A stretch of DNA of 64,000 bases from Opitutia bacterium ISCC 52. GTDB lineage: Bacteria; Verrucomicrobiota; Verrucomicrobiia; Opitutales; UBA2995. The position numbers and the translations under genes are program-made. The notes under the pieces are model-generated. The model saw only the letters and a program-made list of their open reading frames with translations. It searched no databases and had not been told where the DNA came from. Positions 35,324 to 44,608 of this stretch are shown here, one piece after another (the first letter of the stretch is position 1; every line of letters begins with the position of its first letter). The stretch lies in assembly GCA_014529675.2 (NCBI GenBank), contig CP076040.1, positions 1,922,001 through 1,986,000 of the forward strand, written 5' to 3'.

Positions 35324-37156
35324 CTATCGGGCGTGGACGGGTTGAGCATAAATGAGCTCACCCGTATAACCATCGTAGTATTTAAATAGCACGTGGGGTT
35401 TCGGATACGCTACCCAGCGTTCGCCTCCGCGTTGTAGCGGGTTGTTGAATACGTTGTTTACTTGTGCGATGCAAAAGGTCGGATAGAGGCGTTCCAGGCG
35501 CGGTGCCTCGGAATAGGCATAGGTCGACCATTTGATATCTACTTCGCGATCCTGATAGGTCCACTTTCCATTTACAGGGCGGCCACCTTCGTCTTGCAGG
35601 GGCATGTGATTAACCGAGTTACCTGGGCCAGCGGCAAATTCCCACATGTTGTCGGTTATCTGGATAGCGAAGCTGTTGTGCAGGTCGCCGGTGATTACGA
35701 AGAATTGTTTAGGATCTCTTTCGTCGCAGAATTCGATGAGCTCATCGCGTTCTTCGAGAAAAACGGTCCAGGCTTCGTCCTTAGGATAGGTGTTTTTGTC
35801 TGCACCGCCACCGGAACCCGTGTGAGGAACTACAAAGTCGACGGAGGAGACCATGAAAATGAAATCGGCGGTGGAGTTCTTGATGCCTTCCTTAAGCCAT
35901 TCGAATTGTTGCTTACCCAAAATGGTGGCTCCTTCTTGCCAGGGCTCACTCAGGATGTGGAGGGAGCGGTGAGGCCGGGTCTGCAGCATGAAGAATTCAC
36001 AGTTGGCCACCTTGAAGGAACCATAACTTCTGCGGCCGATTGAGTAGGTGCCTTCATTCGAAATCTTGGGTTCAGGCGTTATGCGCAGTCGGTGTTTGTC
36101 GATGACTTCCACGACGCCGTAGACGGCAGAGTTGGGATTGGGTGGTGGTGCCACGTCCAAGGACATGTTGAGTGTTCCGTCGAGATTTCCATGGCCCCAA
36201 TGCACATGCAAGGTGGAGAAGTCTTCCATGTTCATGTCCGTGAAATCTGCTTCTGGATCGTATAGCACGTCACTGCCTTTTTCGAACTTACCGCGGCCGA
36301 AGTAGGCATCGGCTTCGTGCTCCATAGGATTGGCCCAACCCACGTAATCGTGCCAGGCCTTGACGCCGGGATCGCGGAAGACGGCGCGTCGGTTGACCAG
36401 GCCAATTTCGTTGGTGCCATAAATATCGTTCAACAGTTCATGGTCATCGAAGGTGTAAACGTTGGGTACGTTTTGATGCCATTCCATCAGGTTCATGCCA
36501 CGTGATAGGTAGGTTTTGTAGTTTTCCCAGACGCCCACGATGGACGGTGCGAGGTCGAGCACTTCTGGTACGTCCGCTCTATCGAGTCCCACTTGATGAC
36601 GCCAGGCCTCTATGGTGAAGTCGCGGTCTTCCTCGTAGATGAAATCTCCGTTGTTGATGCCGAAAAGTACTTTGTCCGTCCATTGTTCGTTGAGAATGTC
36701 GTAGGAGGGTAGATCGGGGCCTGCACCGGAGCCGGGATTCTGATTGATGCAGGAAGTTGCATGGAACTGGAAATTGAAGAGTCCTTCAGGATTGTATTCT
36801 TCGTTTCGGTAGTCGTCCGCTTCAGGGAAAGTGCGGAAGCTGCCCCCTCGGCCCGTATCAGTCCGGTAGTAATACAAGGTATCTGGCTCCAGATTCGTTA
36901 GCTTTACCACGGCTGTGAAATCATTTTCAGCTTTAGTTTCAACCGGGGCGGATTGTTGGTCCAGAATGTGGCGATGAGTACCGTAGGTGACGGATACGCT
37001 GGTGGGGCCATTGGTTCGCATCCAGATACTCATGGTGTCTTTGCCCGGGCGTCCCAGGAGTGGACCATGGGTAACCTTGGTCTCCATGGTGATGGCAGGT
37101 TGCGCCCATACCAAAGAGGTCATAAATAGCAGCGAAAGGATGGTAATGATTTTCAT
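35324..37156 (-). CDS. PhoD-like alkaline phosphatase, secreted
   Basis: A 610-residue exported protein; ATG 37156 starts a clean signal (MKIITILSLLFMTSLVWAQ), while an upstream in-frame start at 37219 would bury it. An N-terminal Fn3-like PhoD domain (VTHGPLLGRPGKDTMSIWMR, LEPDTLYYYR) precedes the metal-binding catalytic domain: FGINNGDFIYEE, TFDDHELLNDIYG, FFVITGDLHNSFAIQ, and EFAAGPGNS. This is the long PhoD form closest to phosphodiesterase-type alkaline phosphatases D. It is unrelated in detail to the copy at 2724 and could release phosphate from nucleic acid or lipid phosphodiesters in phosphate-poor sea water. Confidence 0.87.
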   Translation of the reverse strand: MKIITILSLLFMTSLVWAQPAITMETKVTHGPLLGRPGKDTMSIWMRTNGPTSVSVTYGTHRHILDQQSAPVETKAENDFTAVVKLTNLEPDTLYYYRTDTGRGGSFRTFPEADDYRNEEYNPEGLFNFQFHATSCINQNPGSGAGPDLPSYDILNEQWTDKVLFGINNGDFIYEEDRDFTIEAWRHQVGLDRADVPEVLDLAPSIVGVWENYKTYLSRGMNLMEWHQNVPNVYTFDDHELLNDIYGTNEIGLVNRRAVFRDPGVKAWHDYVGWANPMEHEADAYFGRGKFEKGSDVLYDPEADFTDMNMEDFSTLHVHWGHGNLDGTLNMSLDVAPPPNPNSAVYGVVEVIDKHRLRITPEPKISNEGTYSIGRRSYGSFKVANCEFFMLQTRPHRSLHILSEPWQEGATILGKQQFEWLKEGIKNSTADFIFMVSSVDFVVPHTGSGGGADKNTYPKDEAWTVFLEERDELIEFCDERDPKQFFVITGDLHNSFAIQITDNMWEFAAGPGNSVNHMPLQDEGGRPVNGKWTYQDREVDIKWSTYAYSEAPRLERLYPTFCIAQVNNVFNNPLQRGGERWVAYPKPHVLFKYYDGYTGELIYAQPVHAR

Positions 37157-37379
37157 AGAGACAGAGTAAATCGGGGTATTAATGAGTTTTAAAGTATTCA
37201 GAAAAACAGTGCCTTCCACCTAGTGCGAACCAAAAGTCGAGATTCTCACACGATTGAGGGAAAGTGATACTAAAACGGTCAGAAGGAAAAAGACCCTTAA
37301 AATAAAGAACTCATCGAAGAGAATGTGCCGACAGCTGTTAAGTGGTGCTTGATGCTGTCCTTCAGTCACCTATCTTTCG

Positions 37380-39233
37380 ATGGCAATGAAGCACCTCTCT
37401 ACGCTGTTTTTAATTCTTCTCTGTATTCTCAACGTGGCCTGTAGGGCCCAACGAGGTAAATCTCCCGTCCTTGGATTTAATCAGGTCAAAACCAATGTCA
37501 TCGTGATCATAACGGATGACCAGGGTTACGGAGATATTGCGGCTCATGGAAACCCAGATATCAAAACGCCGGGACTCGATGCGCTACATGCCGAAAGTGT
37601 GCGATTGACTGATTTTCATGTCGATCCTACCTGCTCACCCACACGTGCGGCTCTGCAGACCGGACGCTATTCCTCCAGGGTAGGGGTTTGGCTTACTTAT
37701 GGGGGACGGAATCATTTGCGGAAGGACGAAGTAAGCTTGGGAGATGCCTTTAAGGAAAGTGGCTATAAAACGGCTACCTTTGGTAAGTGGCATTTGGGCG
37801 ATAACTACCCATTTCGGCCTCAAGATCGTGGTTACGATCATTCACTCATTCATGGGGGAGGAGTTGTTGGAGAAACGCCTGATTACTGGAATAACGATTA
37901 CTACGATGATACCTATTTCAGAAATGGAGTGCCCGAGCAGGTTGAAGGGTATTGCACGGACGTCTGGTTTCGTGAGGCGGGTGATTGGATTGAAGAAAAC
38001 AAAGAAGAGCCGTTCTTTGTCTATCTGGCTACCAATGCACCCCATGGGCCTTCCCATGTGCCGATGGAATATGTGCAACCCTATCTCGATGCTGGAATCC
38101 CCAAGGCTCGGGCTATCTTCTATGGTATGATTCAAGTGATTGATGAGAATATCATCGGGCTAAGGCAGCGGCTTGAAGATCTGGAAATCGCAGAGGATAC
38201 GATGATTGTTTTCATGACAGATAATGGAACCACGCGTGGTTACGAACTCGGTGAGAATCCCGAATATCCGAAATCCGGGTACAACTCCGGGATGCGCGGA
38301 AAGAAGTCCTCGGCTTATGAAGGTGGACATCGAGCGGCAGGATTTATCCATTGGCCTAAAGGGAACCTCGTTCACGGGACCGACGTGCCTCAATTAACTG
38401 CTCATGTGGATATTATGCCAACCCTGGTTGAGCTTTGTAATCTCAAATTGCCCAAACGAGTAAGATTCGATGGAACGGATATATCCCCGCTACTTCGTGG
38501 GAAACCCAATTCATGGTCTGACCGAACACTGTTTGTGCATCATCAAGGAAGATTCGGTCAGTTTGTGGGCGATGGCTTCCTTATAAAAGACAAAGATTAT
38601 GCTGTGATGACTCAACAGTGGCGCATGGTTGGGGACGAGTTGTACGAGATCGCATCAGATCCAGGACAGCGAACGGATGTGGCAGCCGAAAACCCCAAGG
38701 TCGTGAAAAAGCTGCGCGAAGAGTATGAGGATTGGTGGGAAGATATCTATCCGGGATCCGAAGCCTATGTCCCCTTCGTGGTCGATGCAGCCAAGCAAGA
38801 GGTGTATACGCTATCTTCTCAAAATTGGCATGGTGATACGATTCCTTACAATCAACACATGGTTCGAACCGGGATGGAGGGAAATGGATTTTGGGCAGTG
38901 GATATTGTTGAAAGCGGCAGTTACGAGATTTCTGTTCACCGGTGGCCTATGGATGCAGGTGCAGCTATGAATACAGCGGTTGAGCTGGGGCCTTATGATC
39001 CTTCGCTTCATAGTATTAATGCTCGGACCAGTGAGCCCACGAAAGTAATGGAAGTAAGGTCCGTTCGCTTAAAGGCTGCGGATTATGATCAGACCCTCGC
39101 TGTGACTCCCGGTGATAAGGAAGTACGGTTCAATGTCTATTTGCCGGAAGGCGAACACAAGATACAGGCCTGGCTGAATCTCGAGTCGGGTGATTCGAAT
39201 GGCGCCTATTATATCTACCTGAGGAAATCTTAG
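37380..39233 (+). CDS. Arylsulfatase with C-terminal beta domain
   Basis: Exported sulfatase of 617 residues. N-terminus MAMKHLSTLFLILLCILNVACRA may be a signal or a weak lipoprotein signal. Motifs: IITDDQGYGDIAAHGNP (metal), Cys85 in CSPTRAAL (formylglycine), FGKWHLGDNYPFRPQDRG, NAPHGPSHVP, FMTDNGTTRGYE (metal) and YEGGHRAAGFIHWPKG. From about residue 500 an extra beta domain follows (FWAVDIVESGSYEISVHRWP to GAYYIYLRKS). The same type of tail is what survives in the remnant at 1001-1314. YEGGHR and the long PQDRG block are typical of arylsulfatase A-like enzymes. It starts a run of three sulfatases leading to the sugar-acid operon. Confidence 0.9.
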   Translation: MAMKHLSTLFLILLCILNVACRAQRGKSPVLGFNQVKTNVIVIITDDQGYGDIAAHGNPDIKTPGLDALHAESVRLTDFHVDPTCSPTRAALQTGRYSSRVGVWLTYGGRNHLRKDEVSLGDAFKESGYKTATFGKWHLGDNYPFRPQDRGYDHSLIHGGGVVGETPDYWNNDYYDDTYFRNGVPEQVEGYCTDVWFREAGDWIEENKEEPFFVYLATNAPHGPSHVPMEYVQPYLDAGIPKARAIFYGMIQVIDENIIGLRQRLEDLEIAEDTMIVFMTDNGTTRGYELGENPEYPKSGYNSGMRGKKSSAYEGGHRAAGFIHWPKGNLVHGTDVPQLTAHVDIMPTLVELCNLKLPKRVRFDGTDISPLLRGKPNSWSDRTLFVHHQGRFGQFVGDGFLIKDKDYAVMTQQWRMVGDELYEIASDPGQRTDVAAENPKVVKKLREEYEDWWEDIYPGSEAYVPFVVDAAKQEVYTLSSQNWHGDTIPYNQHMVRTGMEGNGFWAVDIVESGSYEISVHRWPMDAGAAMNTAVELGPYDPSLHSINARTSEPTKVMEVRSVRLKAADYDQTLAVTPGDKEVRFNVYLPEGEHKIQAWLNLESGDSNGAYYIYLRKS

Positions 39234-39352
39234 TATTTAGTCGATATTAAGGGCAGGGTAAATGACTTAAACGTACGGCCTCATGTTGCCTGAACTGTTC
39301 CAATCATTTTTTCCTCTTCAATTGGTAGAGAATGTCACACTATTAGGTTTTT

Positions 39353-40858
39353 ATGATTCTTCATCGATTCTCTCTCTTCTTCCTGACTCTATGTTGCTCA
39401 TCCTTTGGTCTGCTGAAAGCCCAACAGAAGCAACCCAACATCCTCTTTATCTTCACGGATGACCAATCTCACCGGACGGTCTCGGCTTACGAAGATTCCA
39501 GGCAGTGGATTAAAACTCCTAACATTGATCGTCTGGCCGAAGAGGGAATACGCTTTAAACACGCCTTTGCGGGCCCGTGGTGTGCTCCGAGTCGGGCCAT
39601 GTTCCTAACCGGTAAGCATCTGCATGGCATCCAGGGATTGGATTTCGTTGAATATCCTAAGATCAATCAGACGGAGGACTTTCGCATGTGGCCTGAGGTA
39701 TTTAGAGACAATGGATACACCACCGCGGTGATTGGGAAATGGCATCTGGCTTCTGACTATCGTCATGGGCAGGTGTGGGATCACTCCATTATCTGGGAAC
39801 GACTGGGTGGTGAGAAAAGCGGGGATTACTTTCGGGGCCAGAAACTTCGATTCGATGAAGGCGACTTCACGCCCGTAGGTGGGCATTCCACGGATAATTA
39901 CACGAACTATGCCGTCGATTTTGTGAAGCGAGACCACGAGAAGCCCTGGATGCTCTGGCTTTGTTATGATGCCGTGCATGCGCCCTTTACTCCGGCTGAT
40001 CGACATGAGGGTGATTACAGTGACGTGGATTCTATCCCGGTGCCTGGGGATATCTATCCACCGAGACCAACCAAGCCAACCTATATGCAGAACTACTCGA
40101 TGTTCTCGCCGGGTCCGGATGGTGTCCCTGTAGACGAAAGGCAACAGCTGCCGCTTCCAAAGCTCGTCCAGAAATACAACGAAGGGGTGCTTTCTATTGA
40201 TGAGGGTGTCGCTGACCTTTTGGAGACTTTGAAAGCTACGGGCCAACTCGATAATACCATCATCGCCTTCAGCTCTGATCAGGGGATCGCGATGGGGCAT
40301 CATGGTATGGAGATAAAGGTGGCTCCTTATGATGATAATATTCGGGTGCCCTTTATTGTTCGATTGCCCGATGGTACCTCGGCGGGAAGAGTGATCGATC
40401 ATCCGGTTAATGTGATTGATCTGGTACCTACCTTTTTTGATTACGCAGGGATTGATCTTCCTTGGAGAATGCATGGAGACAATATTCGACCCTTGCTGGA
40501 GGACTCGGTTATCACCTGGGATCGTCCGTTGATTCAGGAGAATTTCAGTCGCAGCTTTGGACCGCAAACGGATCGAGGCTTGACTCTGGTCGATCCAGAA
40601 CAGGGAATTCCTAACCAGAATGTGGATTGGTGGATTTTTACGAGGTATGGAAAGTATAAATACATCCAGACGTTGGTTGAGAATGAAATCGAGGAATTGT
40701 ACGACATCGAAAATGATCCACACGAATTAACGAACCTGGCCTTGGATCCAGCCTATCGATCGACTTTAACTGCATTGAGATCCAAGATGCTTGCTGAACT
40801 CGAGCGTATGGACGCCGGTTTTGTTAAGAATCTTCCTGAACCCAAACGAACCCCATGA
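39353..40858 (+). CDS. Sulfatase (formylglycine type), translationally coupled
   Basis: Exported sulfatase of 501 residues with signal FFLTLCCSSFGLLKAQ. Motifs: FIFTDDQSHRTVSAYE (metal), Cys77 in CAPSRAMF, VIGKWHLASDYRHG, LCYDAVHAPFTPADRHEGDY, FSSDQGIAMGHHGMEIK (Gln replaces the usual His or Asn of the SDHG/DNG metal motif) and ELYDIENDPHELTNLAL. Its stop codon overlaps the start of the next sulfatase (ATGA at 40855-40858), so the two proteins are made together and may act on successive positions of one substrate. Confidence 0.9.
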   Translation: MILHRFSLFFLTLCCSSFGLLKAQQKQPNILFIFTDDQSHRTVSAYEDSRQWIKTPNIDRLAEEGIRFKHAFAGPWCAPSRAMFLTGKHLHGIQGLDFVEYPKINQTEDFRMWPEVFRDNGYTTAVIGKWHLASDYRHGQVWDHSIIWERLGGEKSGDYFRGQKLRFDEGDFTPVGGHSTDNYTNYAVDFVKRDHEKPWMLWLCYDAVHAPFTPADRHEGDYSDVDSIPVPGDIYPPRPTKPTYMQNYSMFSPGPDGVPVDERQQLPLPKLVQKYNEGVLSIDEGVADLLETLKATGQLDNTIIAFSSDQGIAMGHHGMEIKVAPYDDNIRVPFIVRLPDGTSAGRVIDHPVNVIDLVPTFFDYAGIDLPWRMHGDNIRPLLEDSVITWDRPLIQENFSRSFGPQTDRGLTLVDPEQGIPNQNVDWWIFTRYGKYKYIQTLVENEIEELYDIENDPHELTNLALDPAYRSTLTALRSKMLAELERMDAGFVKNLPEPKRTP

Positions 40859-42276
40859 TACCTTTCAAGAAAGCAGGCTGTTTGCTTCTGTTATTTGCGT
40901 CGCTTTCTTTGGCTGCGCAGACTGAGCGTCCCAATGTGCTTTTTATAGCAGTGGATGACCTGAATAACTGGGTGGGTTTTCTGGATAACCATCCAGGAGT
41001 CAAAACGCCACATATGGATCAATTGGCGAAGCAGGGGATGCTCTTTACCAATGCTTACTGTTCAGCACCAGGTTGCAATGCATCGCGATCAAGTTTGTTT
41101 ACCGGGTTGAGGCCTTCGAGCACGGGGATTTATGCCAATGGGCATGATTGGCGCAAAATGGATATTACCAAGGATCTGGAGACTCTTCCGGTTACTTTGC
41201 AAAACGGAGGTTACAAGACGGTGCGTGGAGGTAAACTCTACCATGCGCATACACTTCGAGAATCTGCTTACGAAGGACATCTGGATCCTGAGCCCTGGGA
41301 TGGTTATTTCCCTTCGCGGAATCTACAGCTGCCGCCCGAGGTCGAACCAGCATCCTGGCCGGTTAATACTACAAAGATGTTTTATCAAGGTCGTTGGGAT
41401 TGGGCGCCCCTGGATATTGAAGATGCCGAGATGGGGGATGCCAAGGTGGTTTCCTGGGCTGAAGGAGAATTGTCAAAGACTCACGACAAACCCCTGTTCC
41501 TCGGAGTAGGTATTTACCGACCGCATTGGCCATGGTGGACACCTCAATCTTATTTCGATCAGCATCCACTCGATGAAATTGAGTTTTTGCCGGAGCCTGA
41601 AGATGACTTGGATGATTTGCCGGCAGCCGGAAGAAAAATGGTTCGAAGTAGATGGGACGACTGGATTCTGGATAAGAACCTGCGCAGCCATGCCATGCAG
41701 GCCTATCTTGCTTCCATGACATTTGCGGATGCGATGGTCGGACGTTTATTGCGAGCCTTAGAAAATGGACCGCTTGCTGATAATACCATCATTATACTAT
41801 GGTCGGATCATGGTTACCACATCGGGCAAAAACATCATTGGGAGAAGTTCGCTCTATGGGAGCAGACGACGAATGTGCCTTTGATTATTGTGGATCCTCG
41901 TAATGAGAAAGCAGGTACGCGGATTTCTCAGCCTGTTAGTTTGTTGGATCTTTATCCGACCATAGCCGATCTTTGTGGGCTAGAAGCTCCGGAGCACCTT
42001 GAAGGTACCAGCCTTTTTCCGCTTCTTCGAAACCCCGAAGTGGAAACGAACCGTGGAGTTATTACGACACAGGGTTTAAAGAACCATGCTGTGCGGTCAG
42101 CTCATTGGAGATATATTCGGTATGCGGATGGGTCCGAGGAGCTCTATGACCACCGGAACGATCCTCAGGAATTTACCAATTTGGCAGGTCAGAGTGAGTT
42201 TGATTTTGTGAAACGGTATCTTGGAGAGATGCTTCCACTTAGAAATGTCAAACCACCCGCGCGAGGGGCGGACTGA
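40855..42276 (+). CDS. Sulfatase, iduronate-2-sulfatase-like, coupled to the previous gene
   Basis: Exported sulfatase of 473 residues; signal LLLLFASLSLAAQTE. Motifs: FIAVDDLNNWVGFL (metal), Cys74 in CNASRSSLF, where Ala stands in the third position (a permitted C-x-A-x-R variant), GVGIYRPHWPWWTP, SDHGYHIGQKHHWEK and ELYDHRNDPQEFTNLA. The HYHIGQ and YRPHWPW blocks resemble S1_7-type enzymes at 6044 and 18305. ATG overlaps the previous stop by four bases. The GntP operon starts 113 nt downstream on the same strand. Confidence 0.9.
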   Translation: MIPFKKAGCLLLLFASLSLAAQTERPNVLFIAVDDLNNWVGFLDNHPGVKTPHMDQLAKQGMLFTNAYCSAPGCNASRSSLFTGLRPSSTGIYANGHDWRKMDITKDLETLPVTLQNGGYKTVRGGKLYHAHTLRESAYEGHLDPEPWDGYFPSRNLQLPPEVEPASWPVNTTKMFYQGRWDWAPLDIEDAEMGDAKVVSWAEGELSKTHDKPLFLGVGIYRPHWPWWTPQSYFDQHPLDEIEFLPEPEDDLDDLPAAGRKMVRSRWDDWILDKNLRSHAMQAYLASMTFADAMVGRLLRALENGPLADNTIIILWSDHGYHIGQKHHWEKFALWEQTTNVPLIIVDPRNEKAGTRISQPVSLLDLYPTIADLCGLEAPEHLEGTSLFPLLRNPEVETNRGVITTQGLKNHAVRSAHWRYIRYADGSEELYDHRNDPQEFTNLAGQSEFDFVKRYLGEMLPLRNVKPPARGAD

Positions 42277-42389
42277 TTTGAGAAAAGTCAGCAAGTTTTA
42301 TTAGATCGAAGAGTTGAGATTTATTTGTTTGGATTACCGCTGGAATTTGTGCATCAATTGCAGCCATCTCCTAACAAAGTCTACACTCT

Positions 42390-43820
42390 ATGGACCCACT
42401 CTTCGTTCTTCTCATTGGGGTTGCTATTGTCTTTATTGGCATCCTGGTATTTAAACTCCATGCGTTCTTTACGCTGACCCTCGCTGCCATGGCGGTTGCG
42501 GCCTTTTCCAGTCCCGAGCTGATATCGGCTTTTTGGCAGGGGGAAGGGAAGTCGGTCGCTGAGGCGACCAGTCTGGCGAACTCACCCTTCGGGCTCCGAG
42601 TTGCGACTGCGTTCGGAGTAACGTGTGGAAAGATCGGAATTGTAATCTGCATGGCATCCATCATTGGGAAGACCCTTTTGGATAGTGGTGCAGCTCTTAG
42701 GATTGTCCGAGCCATTTTGAAAGCCCTCGGAGAAAAACGCGCTCCTGCAGCGATGGGCGCTAGCGGCTTCTTTCTGGGTATACCGGTATTCTTTGATACG
42801 GTCTTTTATTTGATGGTGCCCTTGGCAAAGGCCCTGGCTGCCTCCACCAAACGCAACTATGGCCTATACATTTTGGCGATCATTGCTGGAGGTTCTATCG
42901 CACACTCTCAGATACCTCCTACGCCCGGACCCTTATTTGTAGCTGAGCAACTCGGCATAGATATCGGCATGATGATGATCTCTGGAATCATCGTTGGGGG
43001 TATCGCCGCGTTTAGTGGCATGCTTTATGCCAAGTGGATTAATAAGAAAAAACCCATTCCATTCCGCGATTTGGAAGAAGGTGGCGATACCGAAATGCAA
43101 AGTTGGGATGAGGTTGATGAATCGAATCTTCCCAATCTTTGGTTGTCCATGGCGCCTATCGTTCTTCCTTTGGTCCTTTTGTCGGGTAAAACGATTTTAA
43201 CTGGAGGTGCTGGTGCAGCAGGCATGAATCTCCCTGGGTGGTTATCTAACTTGGTTGGCTTACTAGGTGATAAGAATGTAGCGCTGACTCTTGGTGCCTG
43301 TATTGGCCTCTTTACACTCTTTAAAATGAAGGGTGGTAATAATGCTGTCAAAGAAGCCATGCAAGCAGCCCTTGCCAGTGGTGGTATCGTTTTGATGATA
43401 ACTTGCGCTGGTGGAGCTTTCGGCGGAATGTTGCAACAATCCGGCATTCGCGAAGTGGTTGCATCTCTGGGAGTAGGCAATGGTTTTTGGTTTTTACCGA
43501 TGGCTTTTATTCTCACAGCCATGATTCGGACTGTGCAGGGATCAGCCACTGTGGCGATGATTACCTCAGTCGGTATTCTCGGTCCTATGGCAGGGGATTT
43601 AGCTTTTCATCCGATCTACTTGGCTATGGTGATTGGTTTCGGTTCTAAACCGGTGCCTTGGATGAACGATAGTGGGTTCTGGGTCATTAACAAAATGAGT
43701 GGCATGACCGAAGGTGAGACCTTAATGAATTTCTCAGTCATGGCTACGATCATGGCTACCGTTGGTTTGATTTTTAGCATTATTGGATCTATCGTACTTC
43801 CTCTTGAAGGATTGATGTAA
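42390..43820 (+). CDS. GntP family sugar-acid permease
   Basis: A 476-residue inner-membrane protein with about 12-14 helices. The family (gluconate:H+ symporters, also glycerate and other sugar-acid carriers) is recognised by GKIGIVICMASIIGKTLLDSG, GIPVFFDTVFYLMVPLAKALA, GGSIAHSQIPPTPGPLFVA, AMIRTVQGSATVAMIT and PWMNDSGFW. The PPTPGP and VQGSATVAM loops are its usual substrate-pathway segments. The next two genes are a KduD-like dehydrogenase 5 nt downstream and an enolase-superfamily enzyme, so the imported compound is most likely an aldonate that they process. Confidence 0.92.
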   Translation: MDPLFVLLIGVAIVFIGILVFKLHAFFTLTLAAMAVAAFSSPELISAFWQGEGKSVAEATSLANSPFGLRVATAFGVTCGKIGIVICMASIIGKTLLDSGAALRIVRAILKALGEKRAPAAMGASGFFLGIPVFFDTVFYLMVPLAKALAASTKRNYGLYILAIIAGGSIAHSQIPPTPGPLFVAEQLGIDIGMMMISGIIVGGIAAFSGMLYAKWINKKKPIPFRDLEEGGDTEMQSWDEVDESNLPNLWLSMAPIVLPLVLLSGKTILTGGAGAAGMNLPGWLSNLVGLLGDKNVALTLGACIGLFTLFKMKGGNNAVKEAMQAALASGGIVLMITCAGGAFGGMLQQSGIREVVASLGVGNGFWFLPMAFILTAMIRTVQGSATVAMITSVGILGPMAGDLAFHPIYLAMVIGFGSKPVPWMNDSGFWVINKMSGMTEGETLMNFSVMATIMATVGLIFSIIGSIVLPLEGLM

Positions 43821-43825
43821 ACAAC

Positions 43826-44587
43826 ATGGAACCATTTAATTTAACTGGAAAAGTTGCCCTGGTATCGGGCTGTAGTCGTGGTATCGGAAAGGCGATGGCC
43901 GTGGCTCTCGCTGAGGCCGGAGCTGATATTATTGGCGTAGCTGCGCATATGGAAACATCGGGCAGTGCTGTTGAGCAGGAAATTCAGGCACTCGGTCGAT
44001 CATTTTCAGGCTATAACTGTGACTTTTCGGATAGGAAAGCTCTGTATTCGTTTATCGAGGACGTGAAAGCAAAACACCCTCAGGTCGACATTCTTATTAA
44101 TAATGCAGGGACCATTCTCAGAAAACCGGCAGCCGAACATCCTGATGAATATTGGGATACGGTCATGGAGGTGAATTTGAATGCCCAGTTTGTTCTTTCA
44201 CGTGAGTTTGGAAAAGAAATGGTCGAACGTGGAAGTGGGAAAATAGTTTTTACCGCATCACTCCTGACCTTTCAGGGAGGTATTACGGTACCTGGCTATG
44301 CTGCGAGCAAGGGGGGTGTCGGGCAACTGACCATGGCCTTAGCGAATGAGTGGGCTGGTAAAGGTGTAAATGTAAACGCGATCGCCCCCGGTTATATTGC
44401 AACTGATAACACGCAGGCACTTCAGGACGATCCTGTTCGAAGTGAACAGATTCTCGGCCGTATTCCTGCTGGACGTTGGGGACAGCCCGAGGATTTTAAG
44501 GGTCCTGTATTATTTCTAGCATCTGATGCTGCGAACTATGTTCATGGAACGACGCTGCTGGTAGATGGAGGATGGATGGGACGTTAA
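43826..44587 (+). CDS. kduD: KduD-like 2-keto-3-deoxy sugar acid 5-dehydrogenase (SDR)
   Basis: A 253-residue classical SDR. Cofactor motif VSGCSRGIGKAMA, NNAGTI, catalytic Ser in TASLLTFQGG and Tyr-x-x-x-Lys in GYAASKGG. ANEWAGKGVNVNAIAPGYIA, NTQALQDDPVRSEQILGRIP and AGRWGQPEDFKGPVLFLASD match what I know of KduD, which interconverts 2-keto-3-deoxygluconate and 2,5-diketo-3-deoxygluconate with NAD; a homologous enzyme oxidises 2-keto-3-deoxy-L-galactonate in agar sugar catabolism. Spacing of 5 nt from the GntP gene and 21 nt before the enolase-type gene shows one operon. Family firm, substrate uncertain. Confidence 0.88.
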   Translation: MEPFNLTGKVALVSGCSRGIGKAMAVALAEAGADIIGVAAHMETSGSAVEQEIQALGRSFSGYNCDFSDRKALYSFIEDVKAKHPQVDILINNAGTILRKPAAEHPDEYWDTVMEVNLNAQFVLSREFGKEMVERGSGKIVFTASLLTFQGGITVPGYAASKGGVGQLTMALANEWAGKGVNVNAIAPGYIATDNTQALQDDPVRSEQILGRIPAGRWGQPEDFKGPVLFLASDAANYVHGTTLLVDGGWMGR

Positions 44588-44608
44588 TTCATAAGACTTA
44601 CTTGTCAC

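Noticed and set aside
39605-40723. Long antisense frame (372 codons) inside the 39353 sulfatase
   Set aside because: The plus strand encodes clear sulfatase motifs; the antisense product lacks any known pattern and is a by-product of codon usage.
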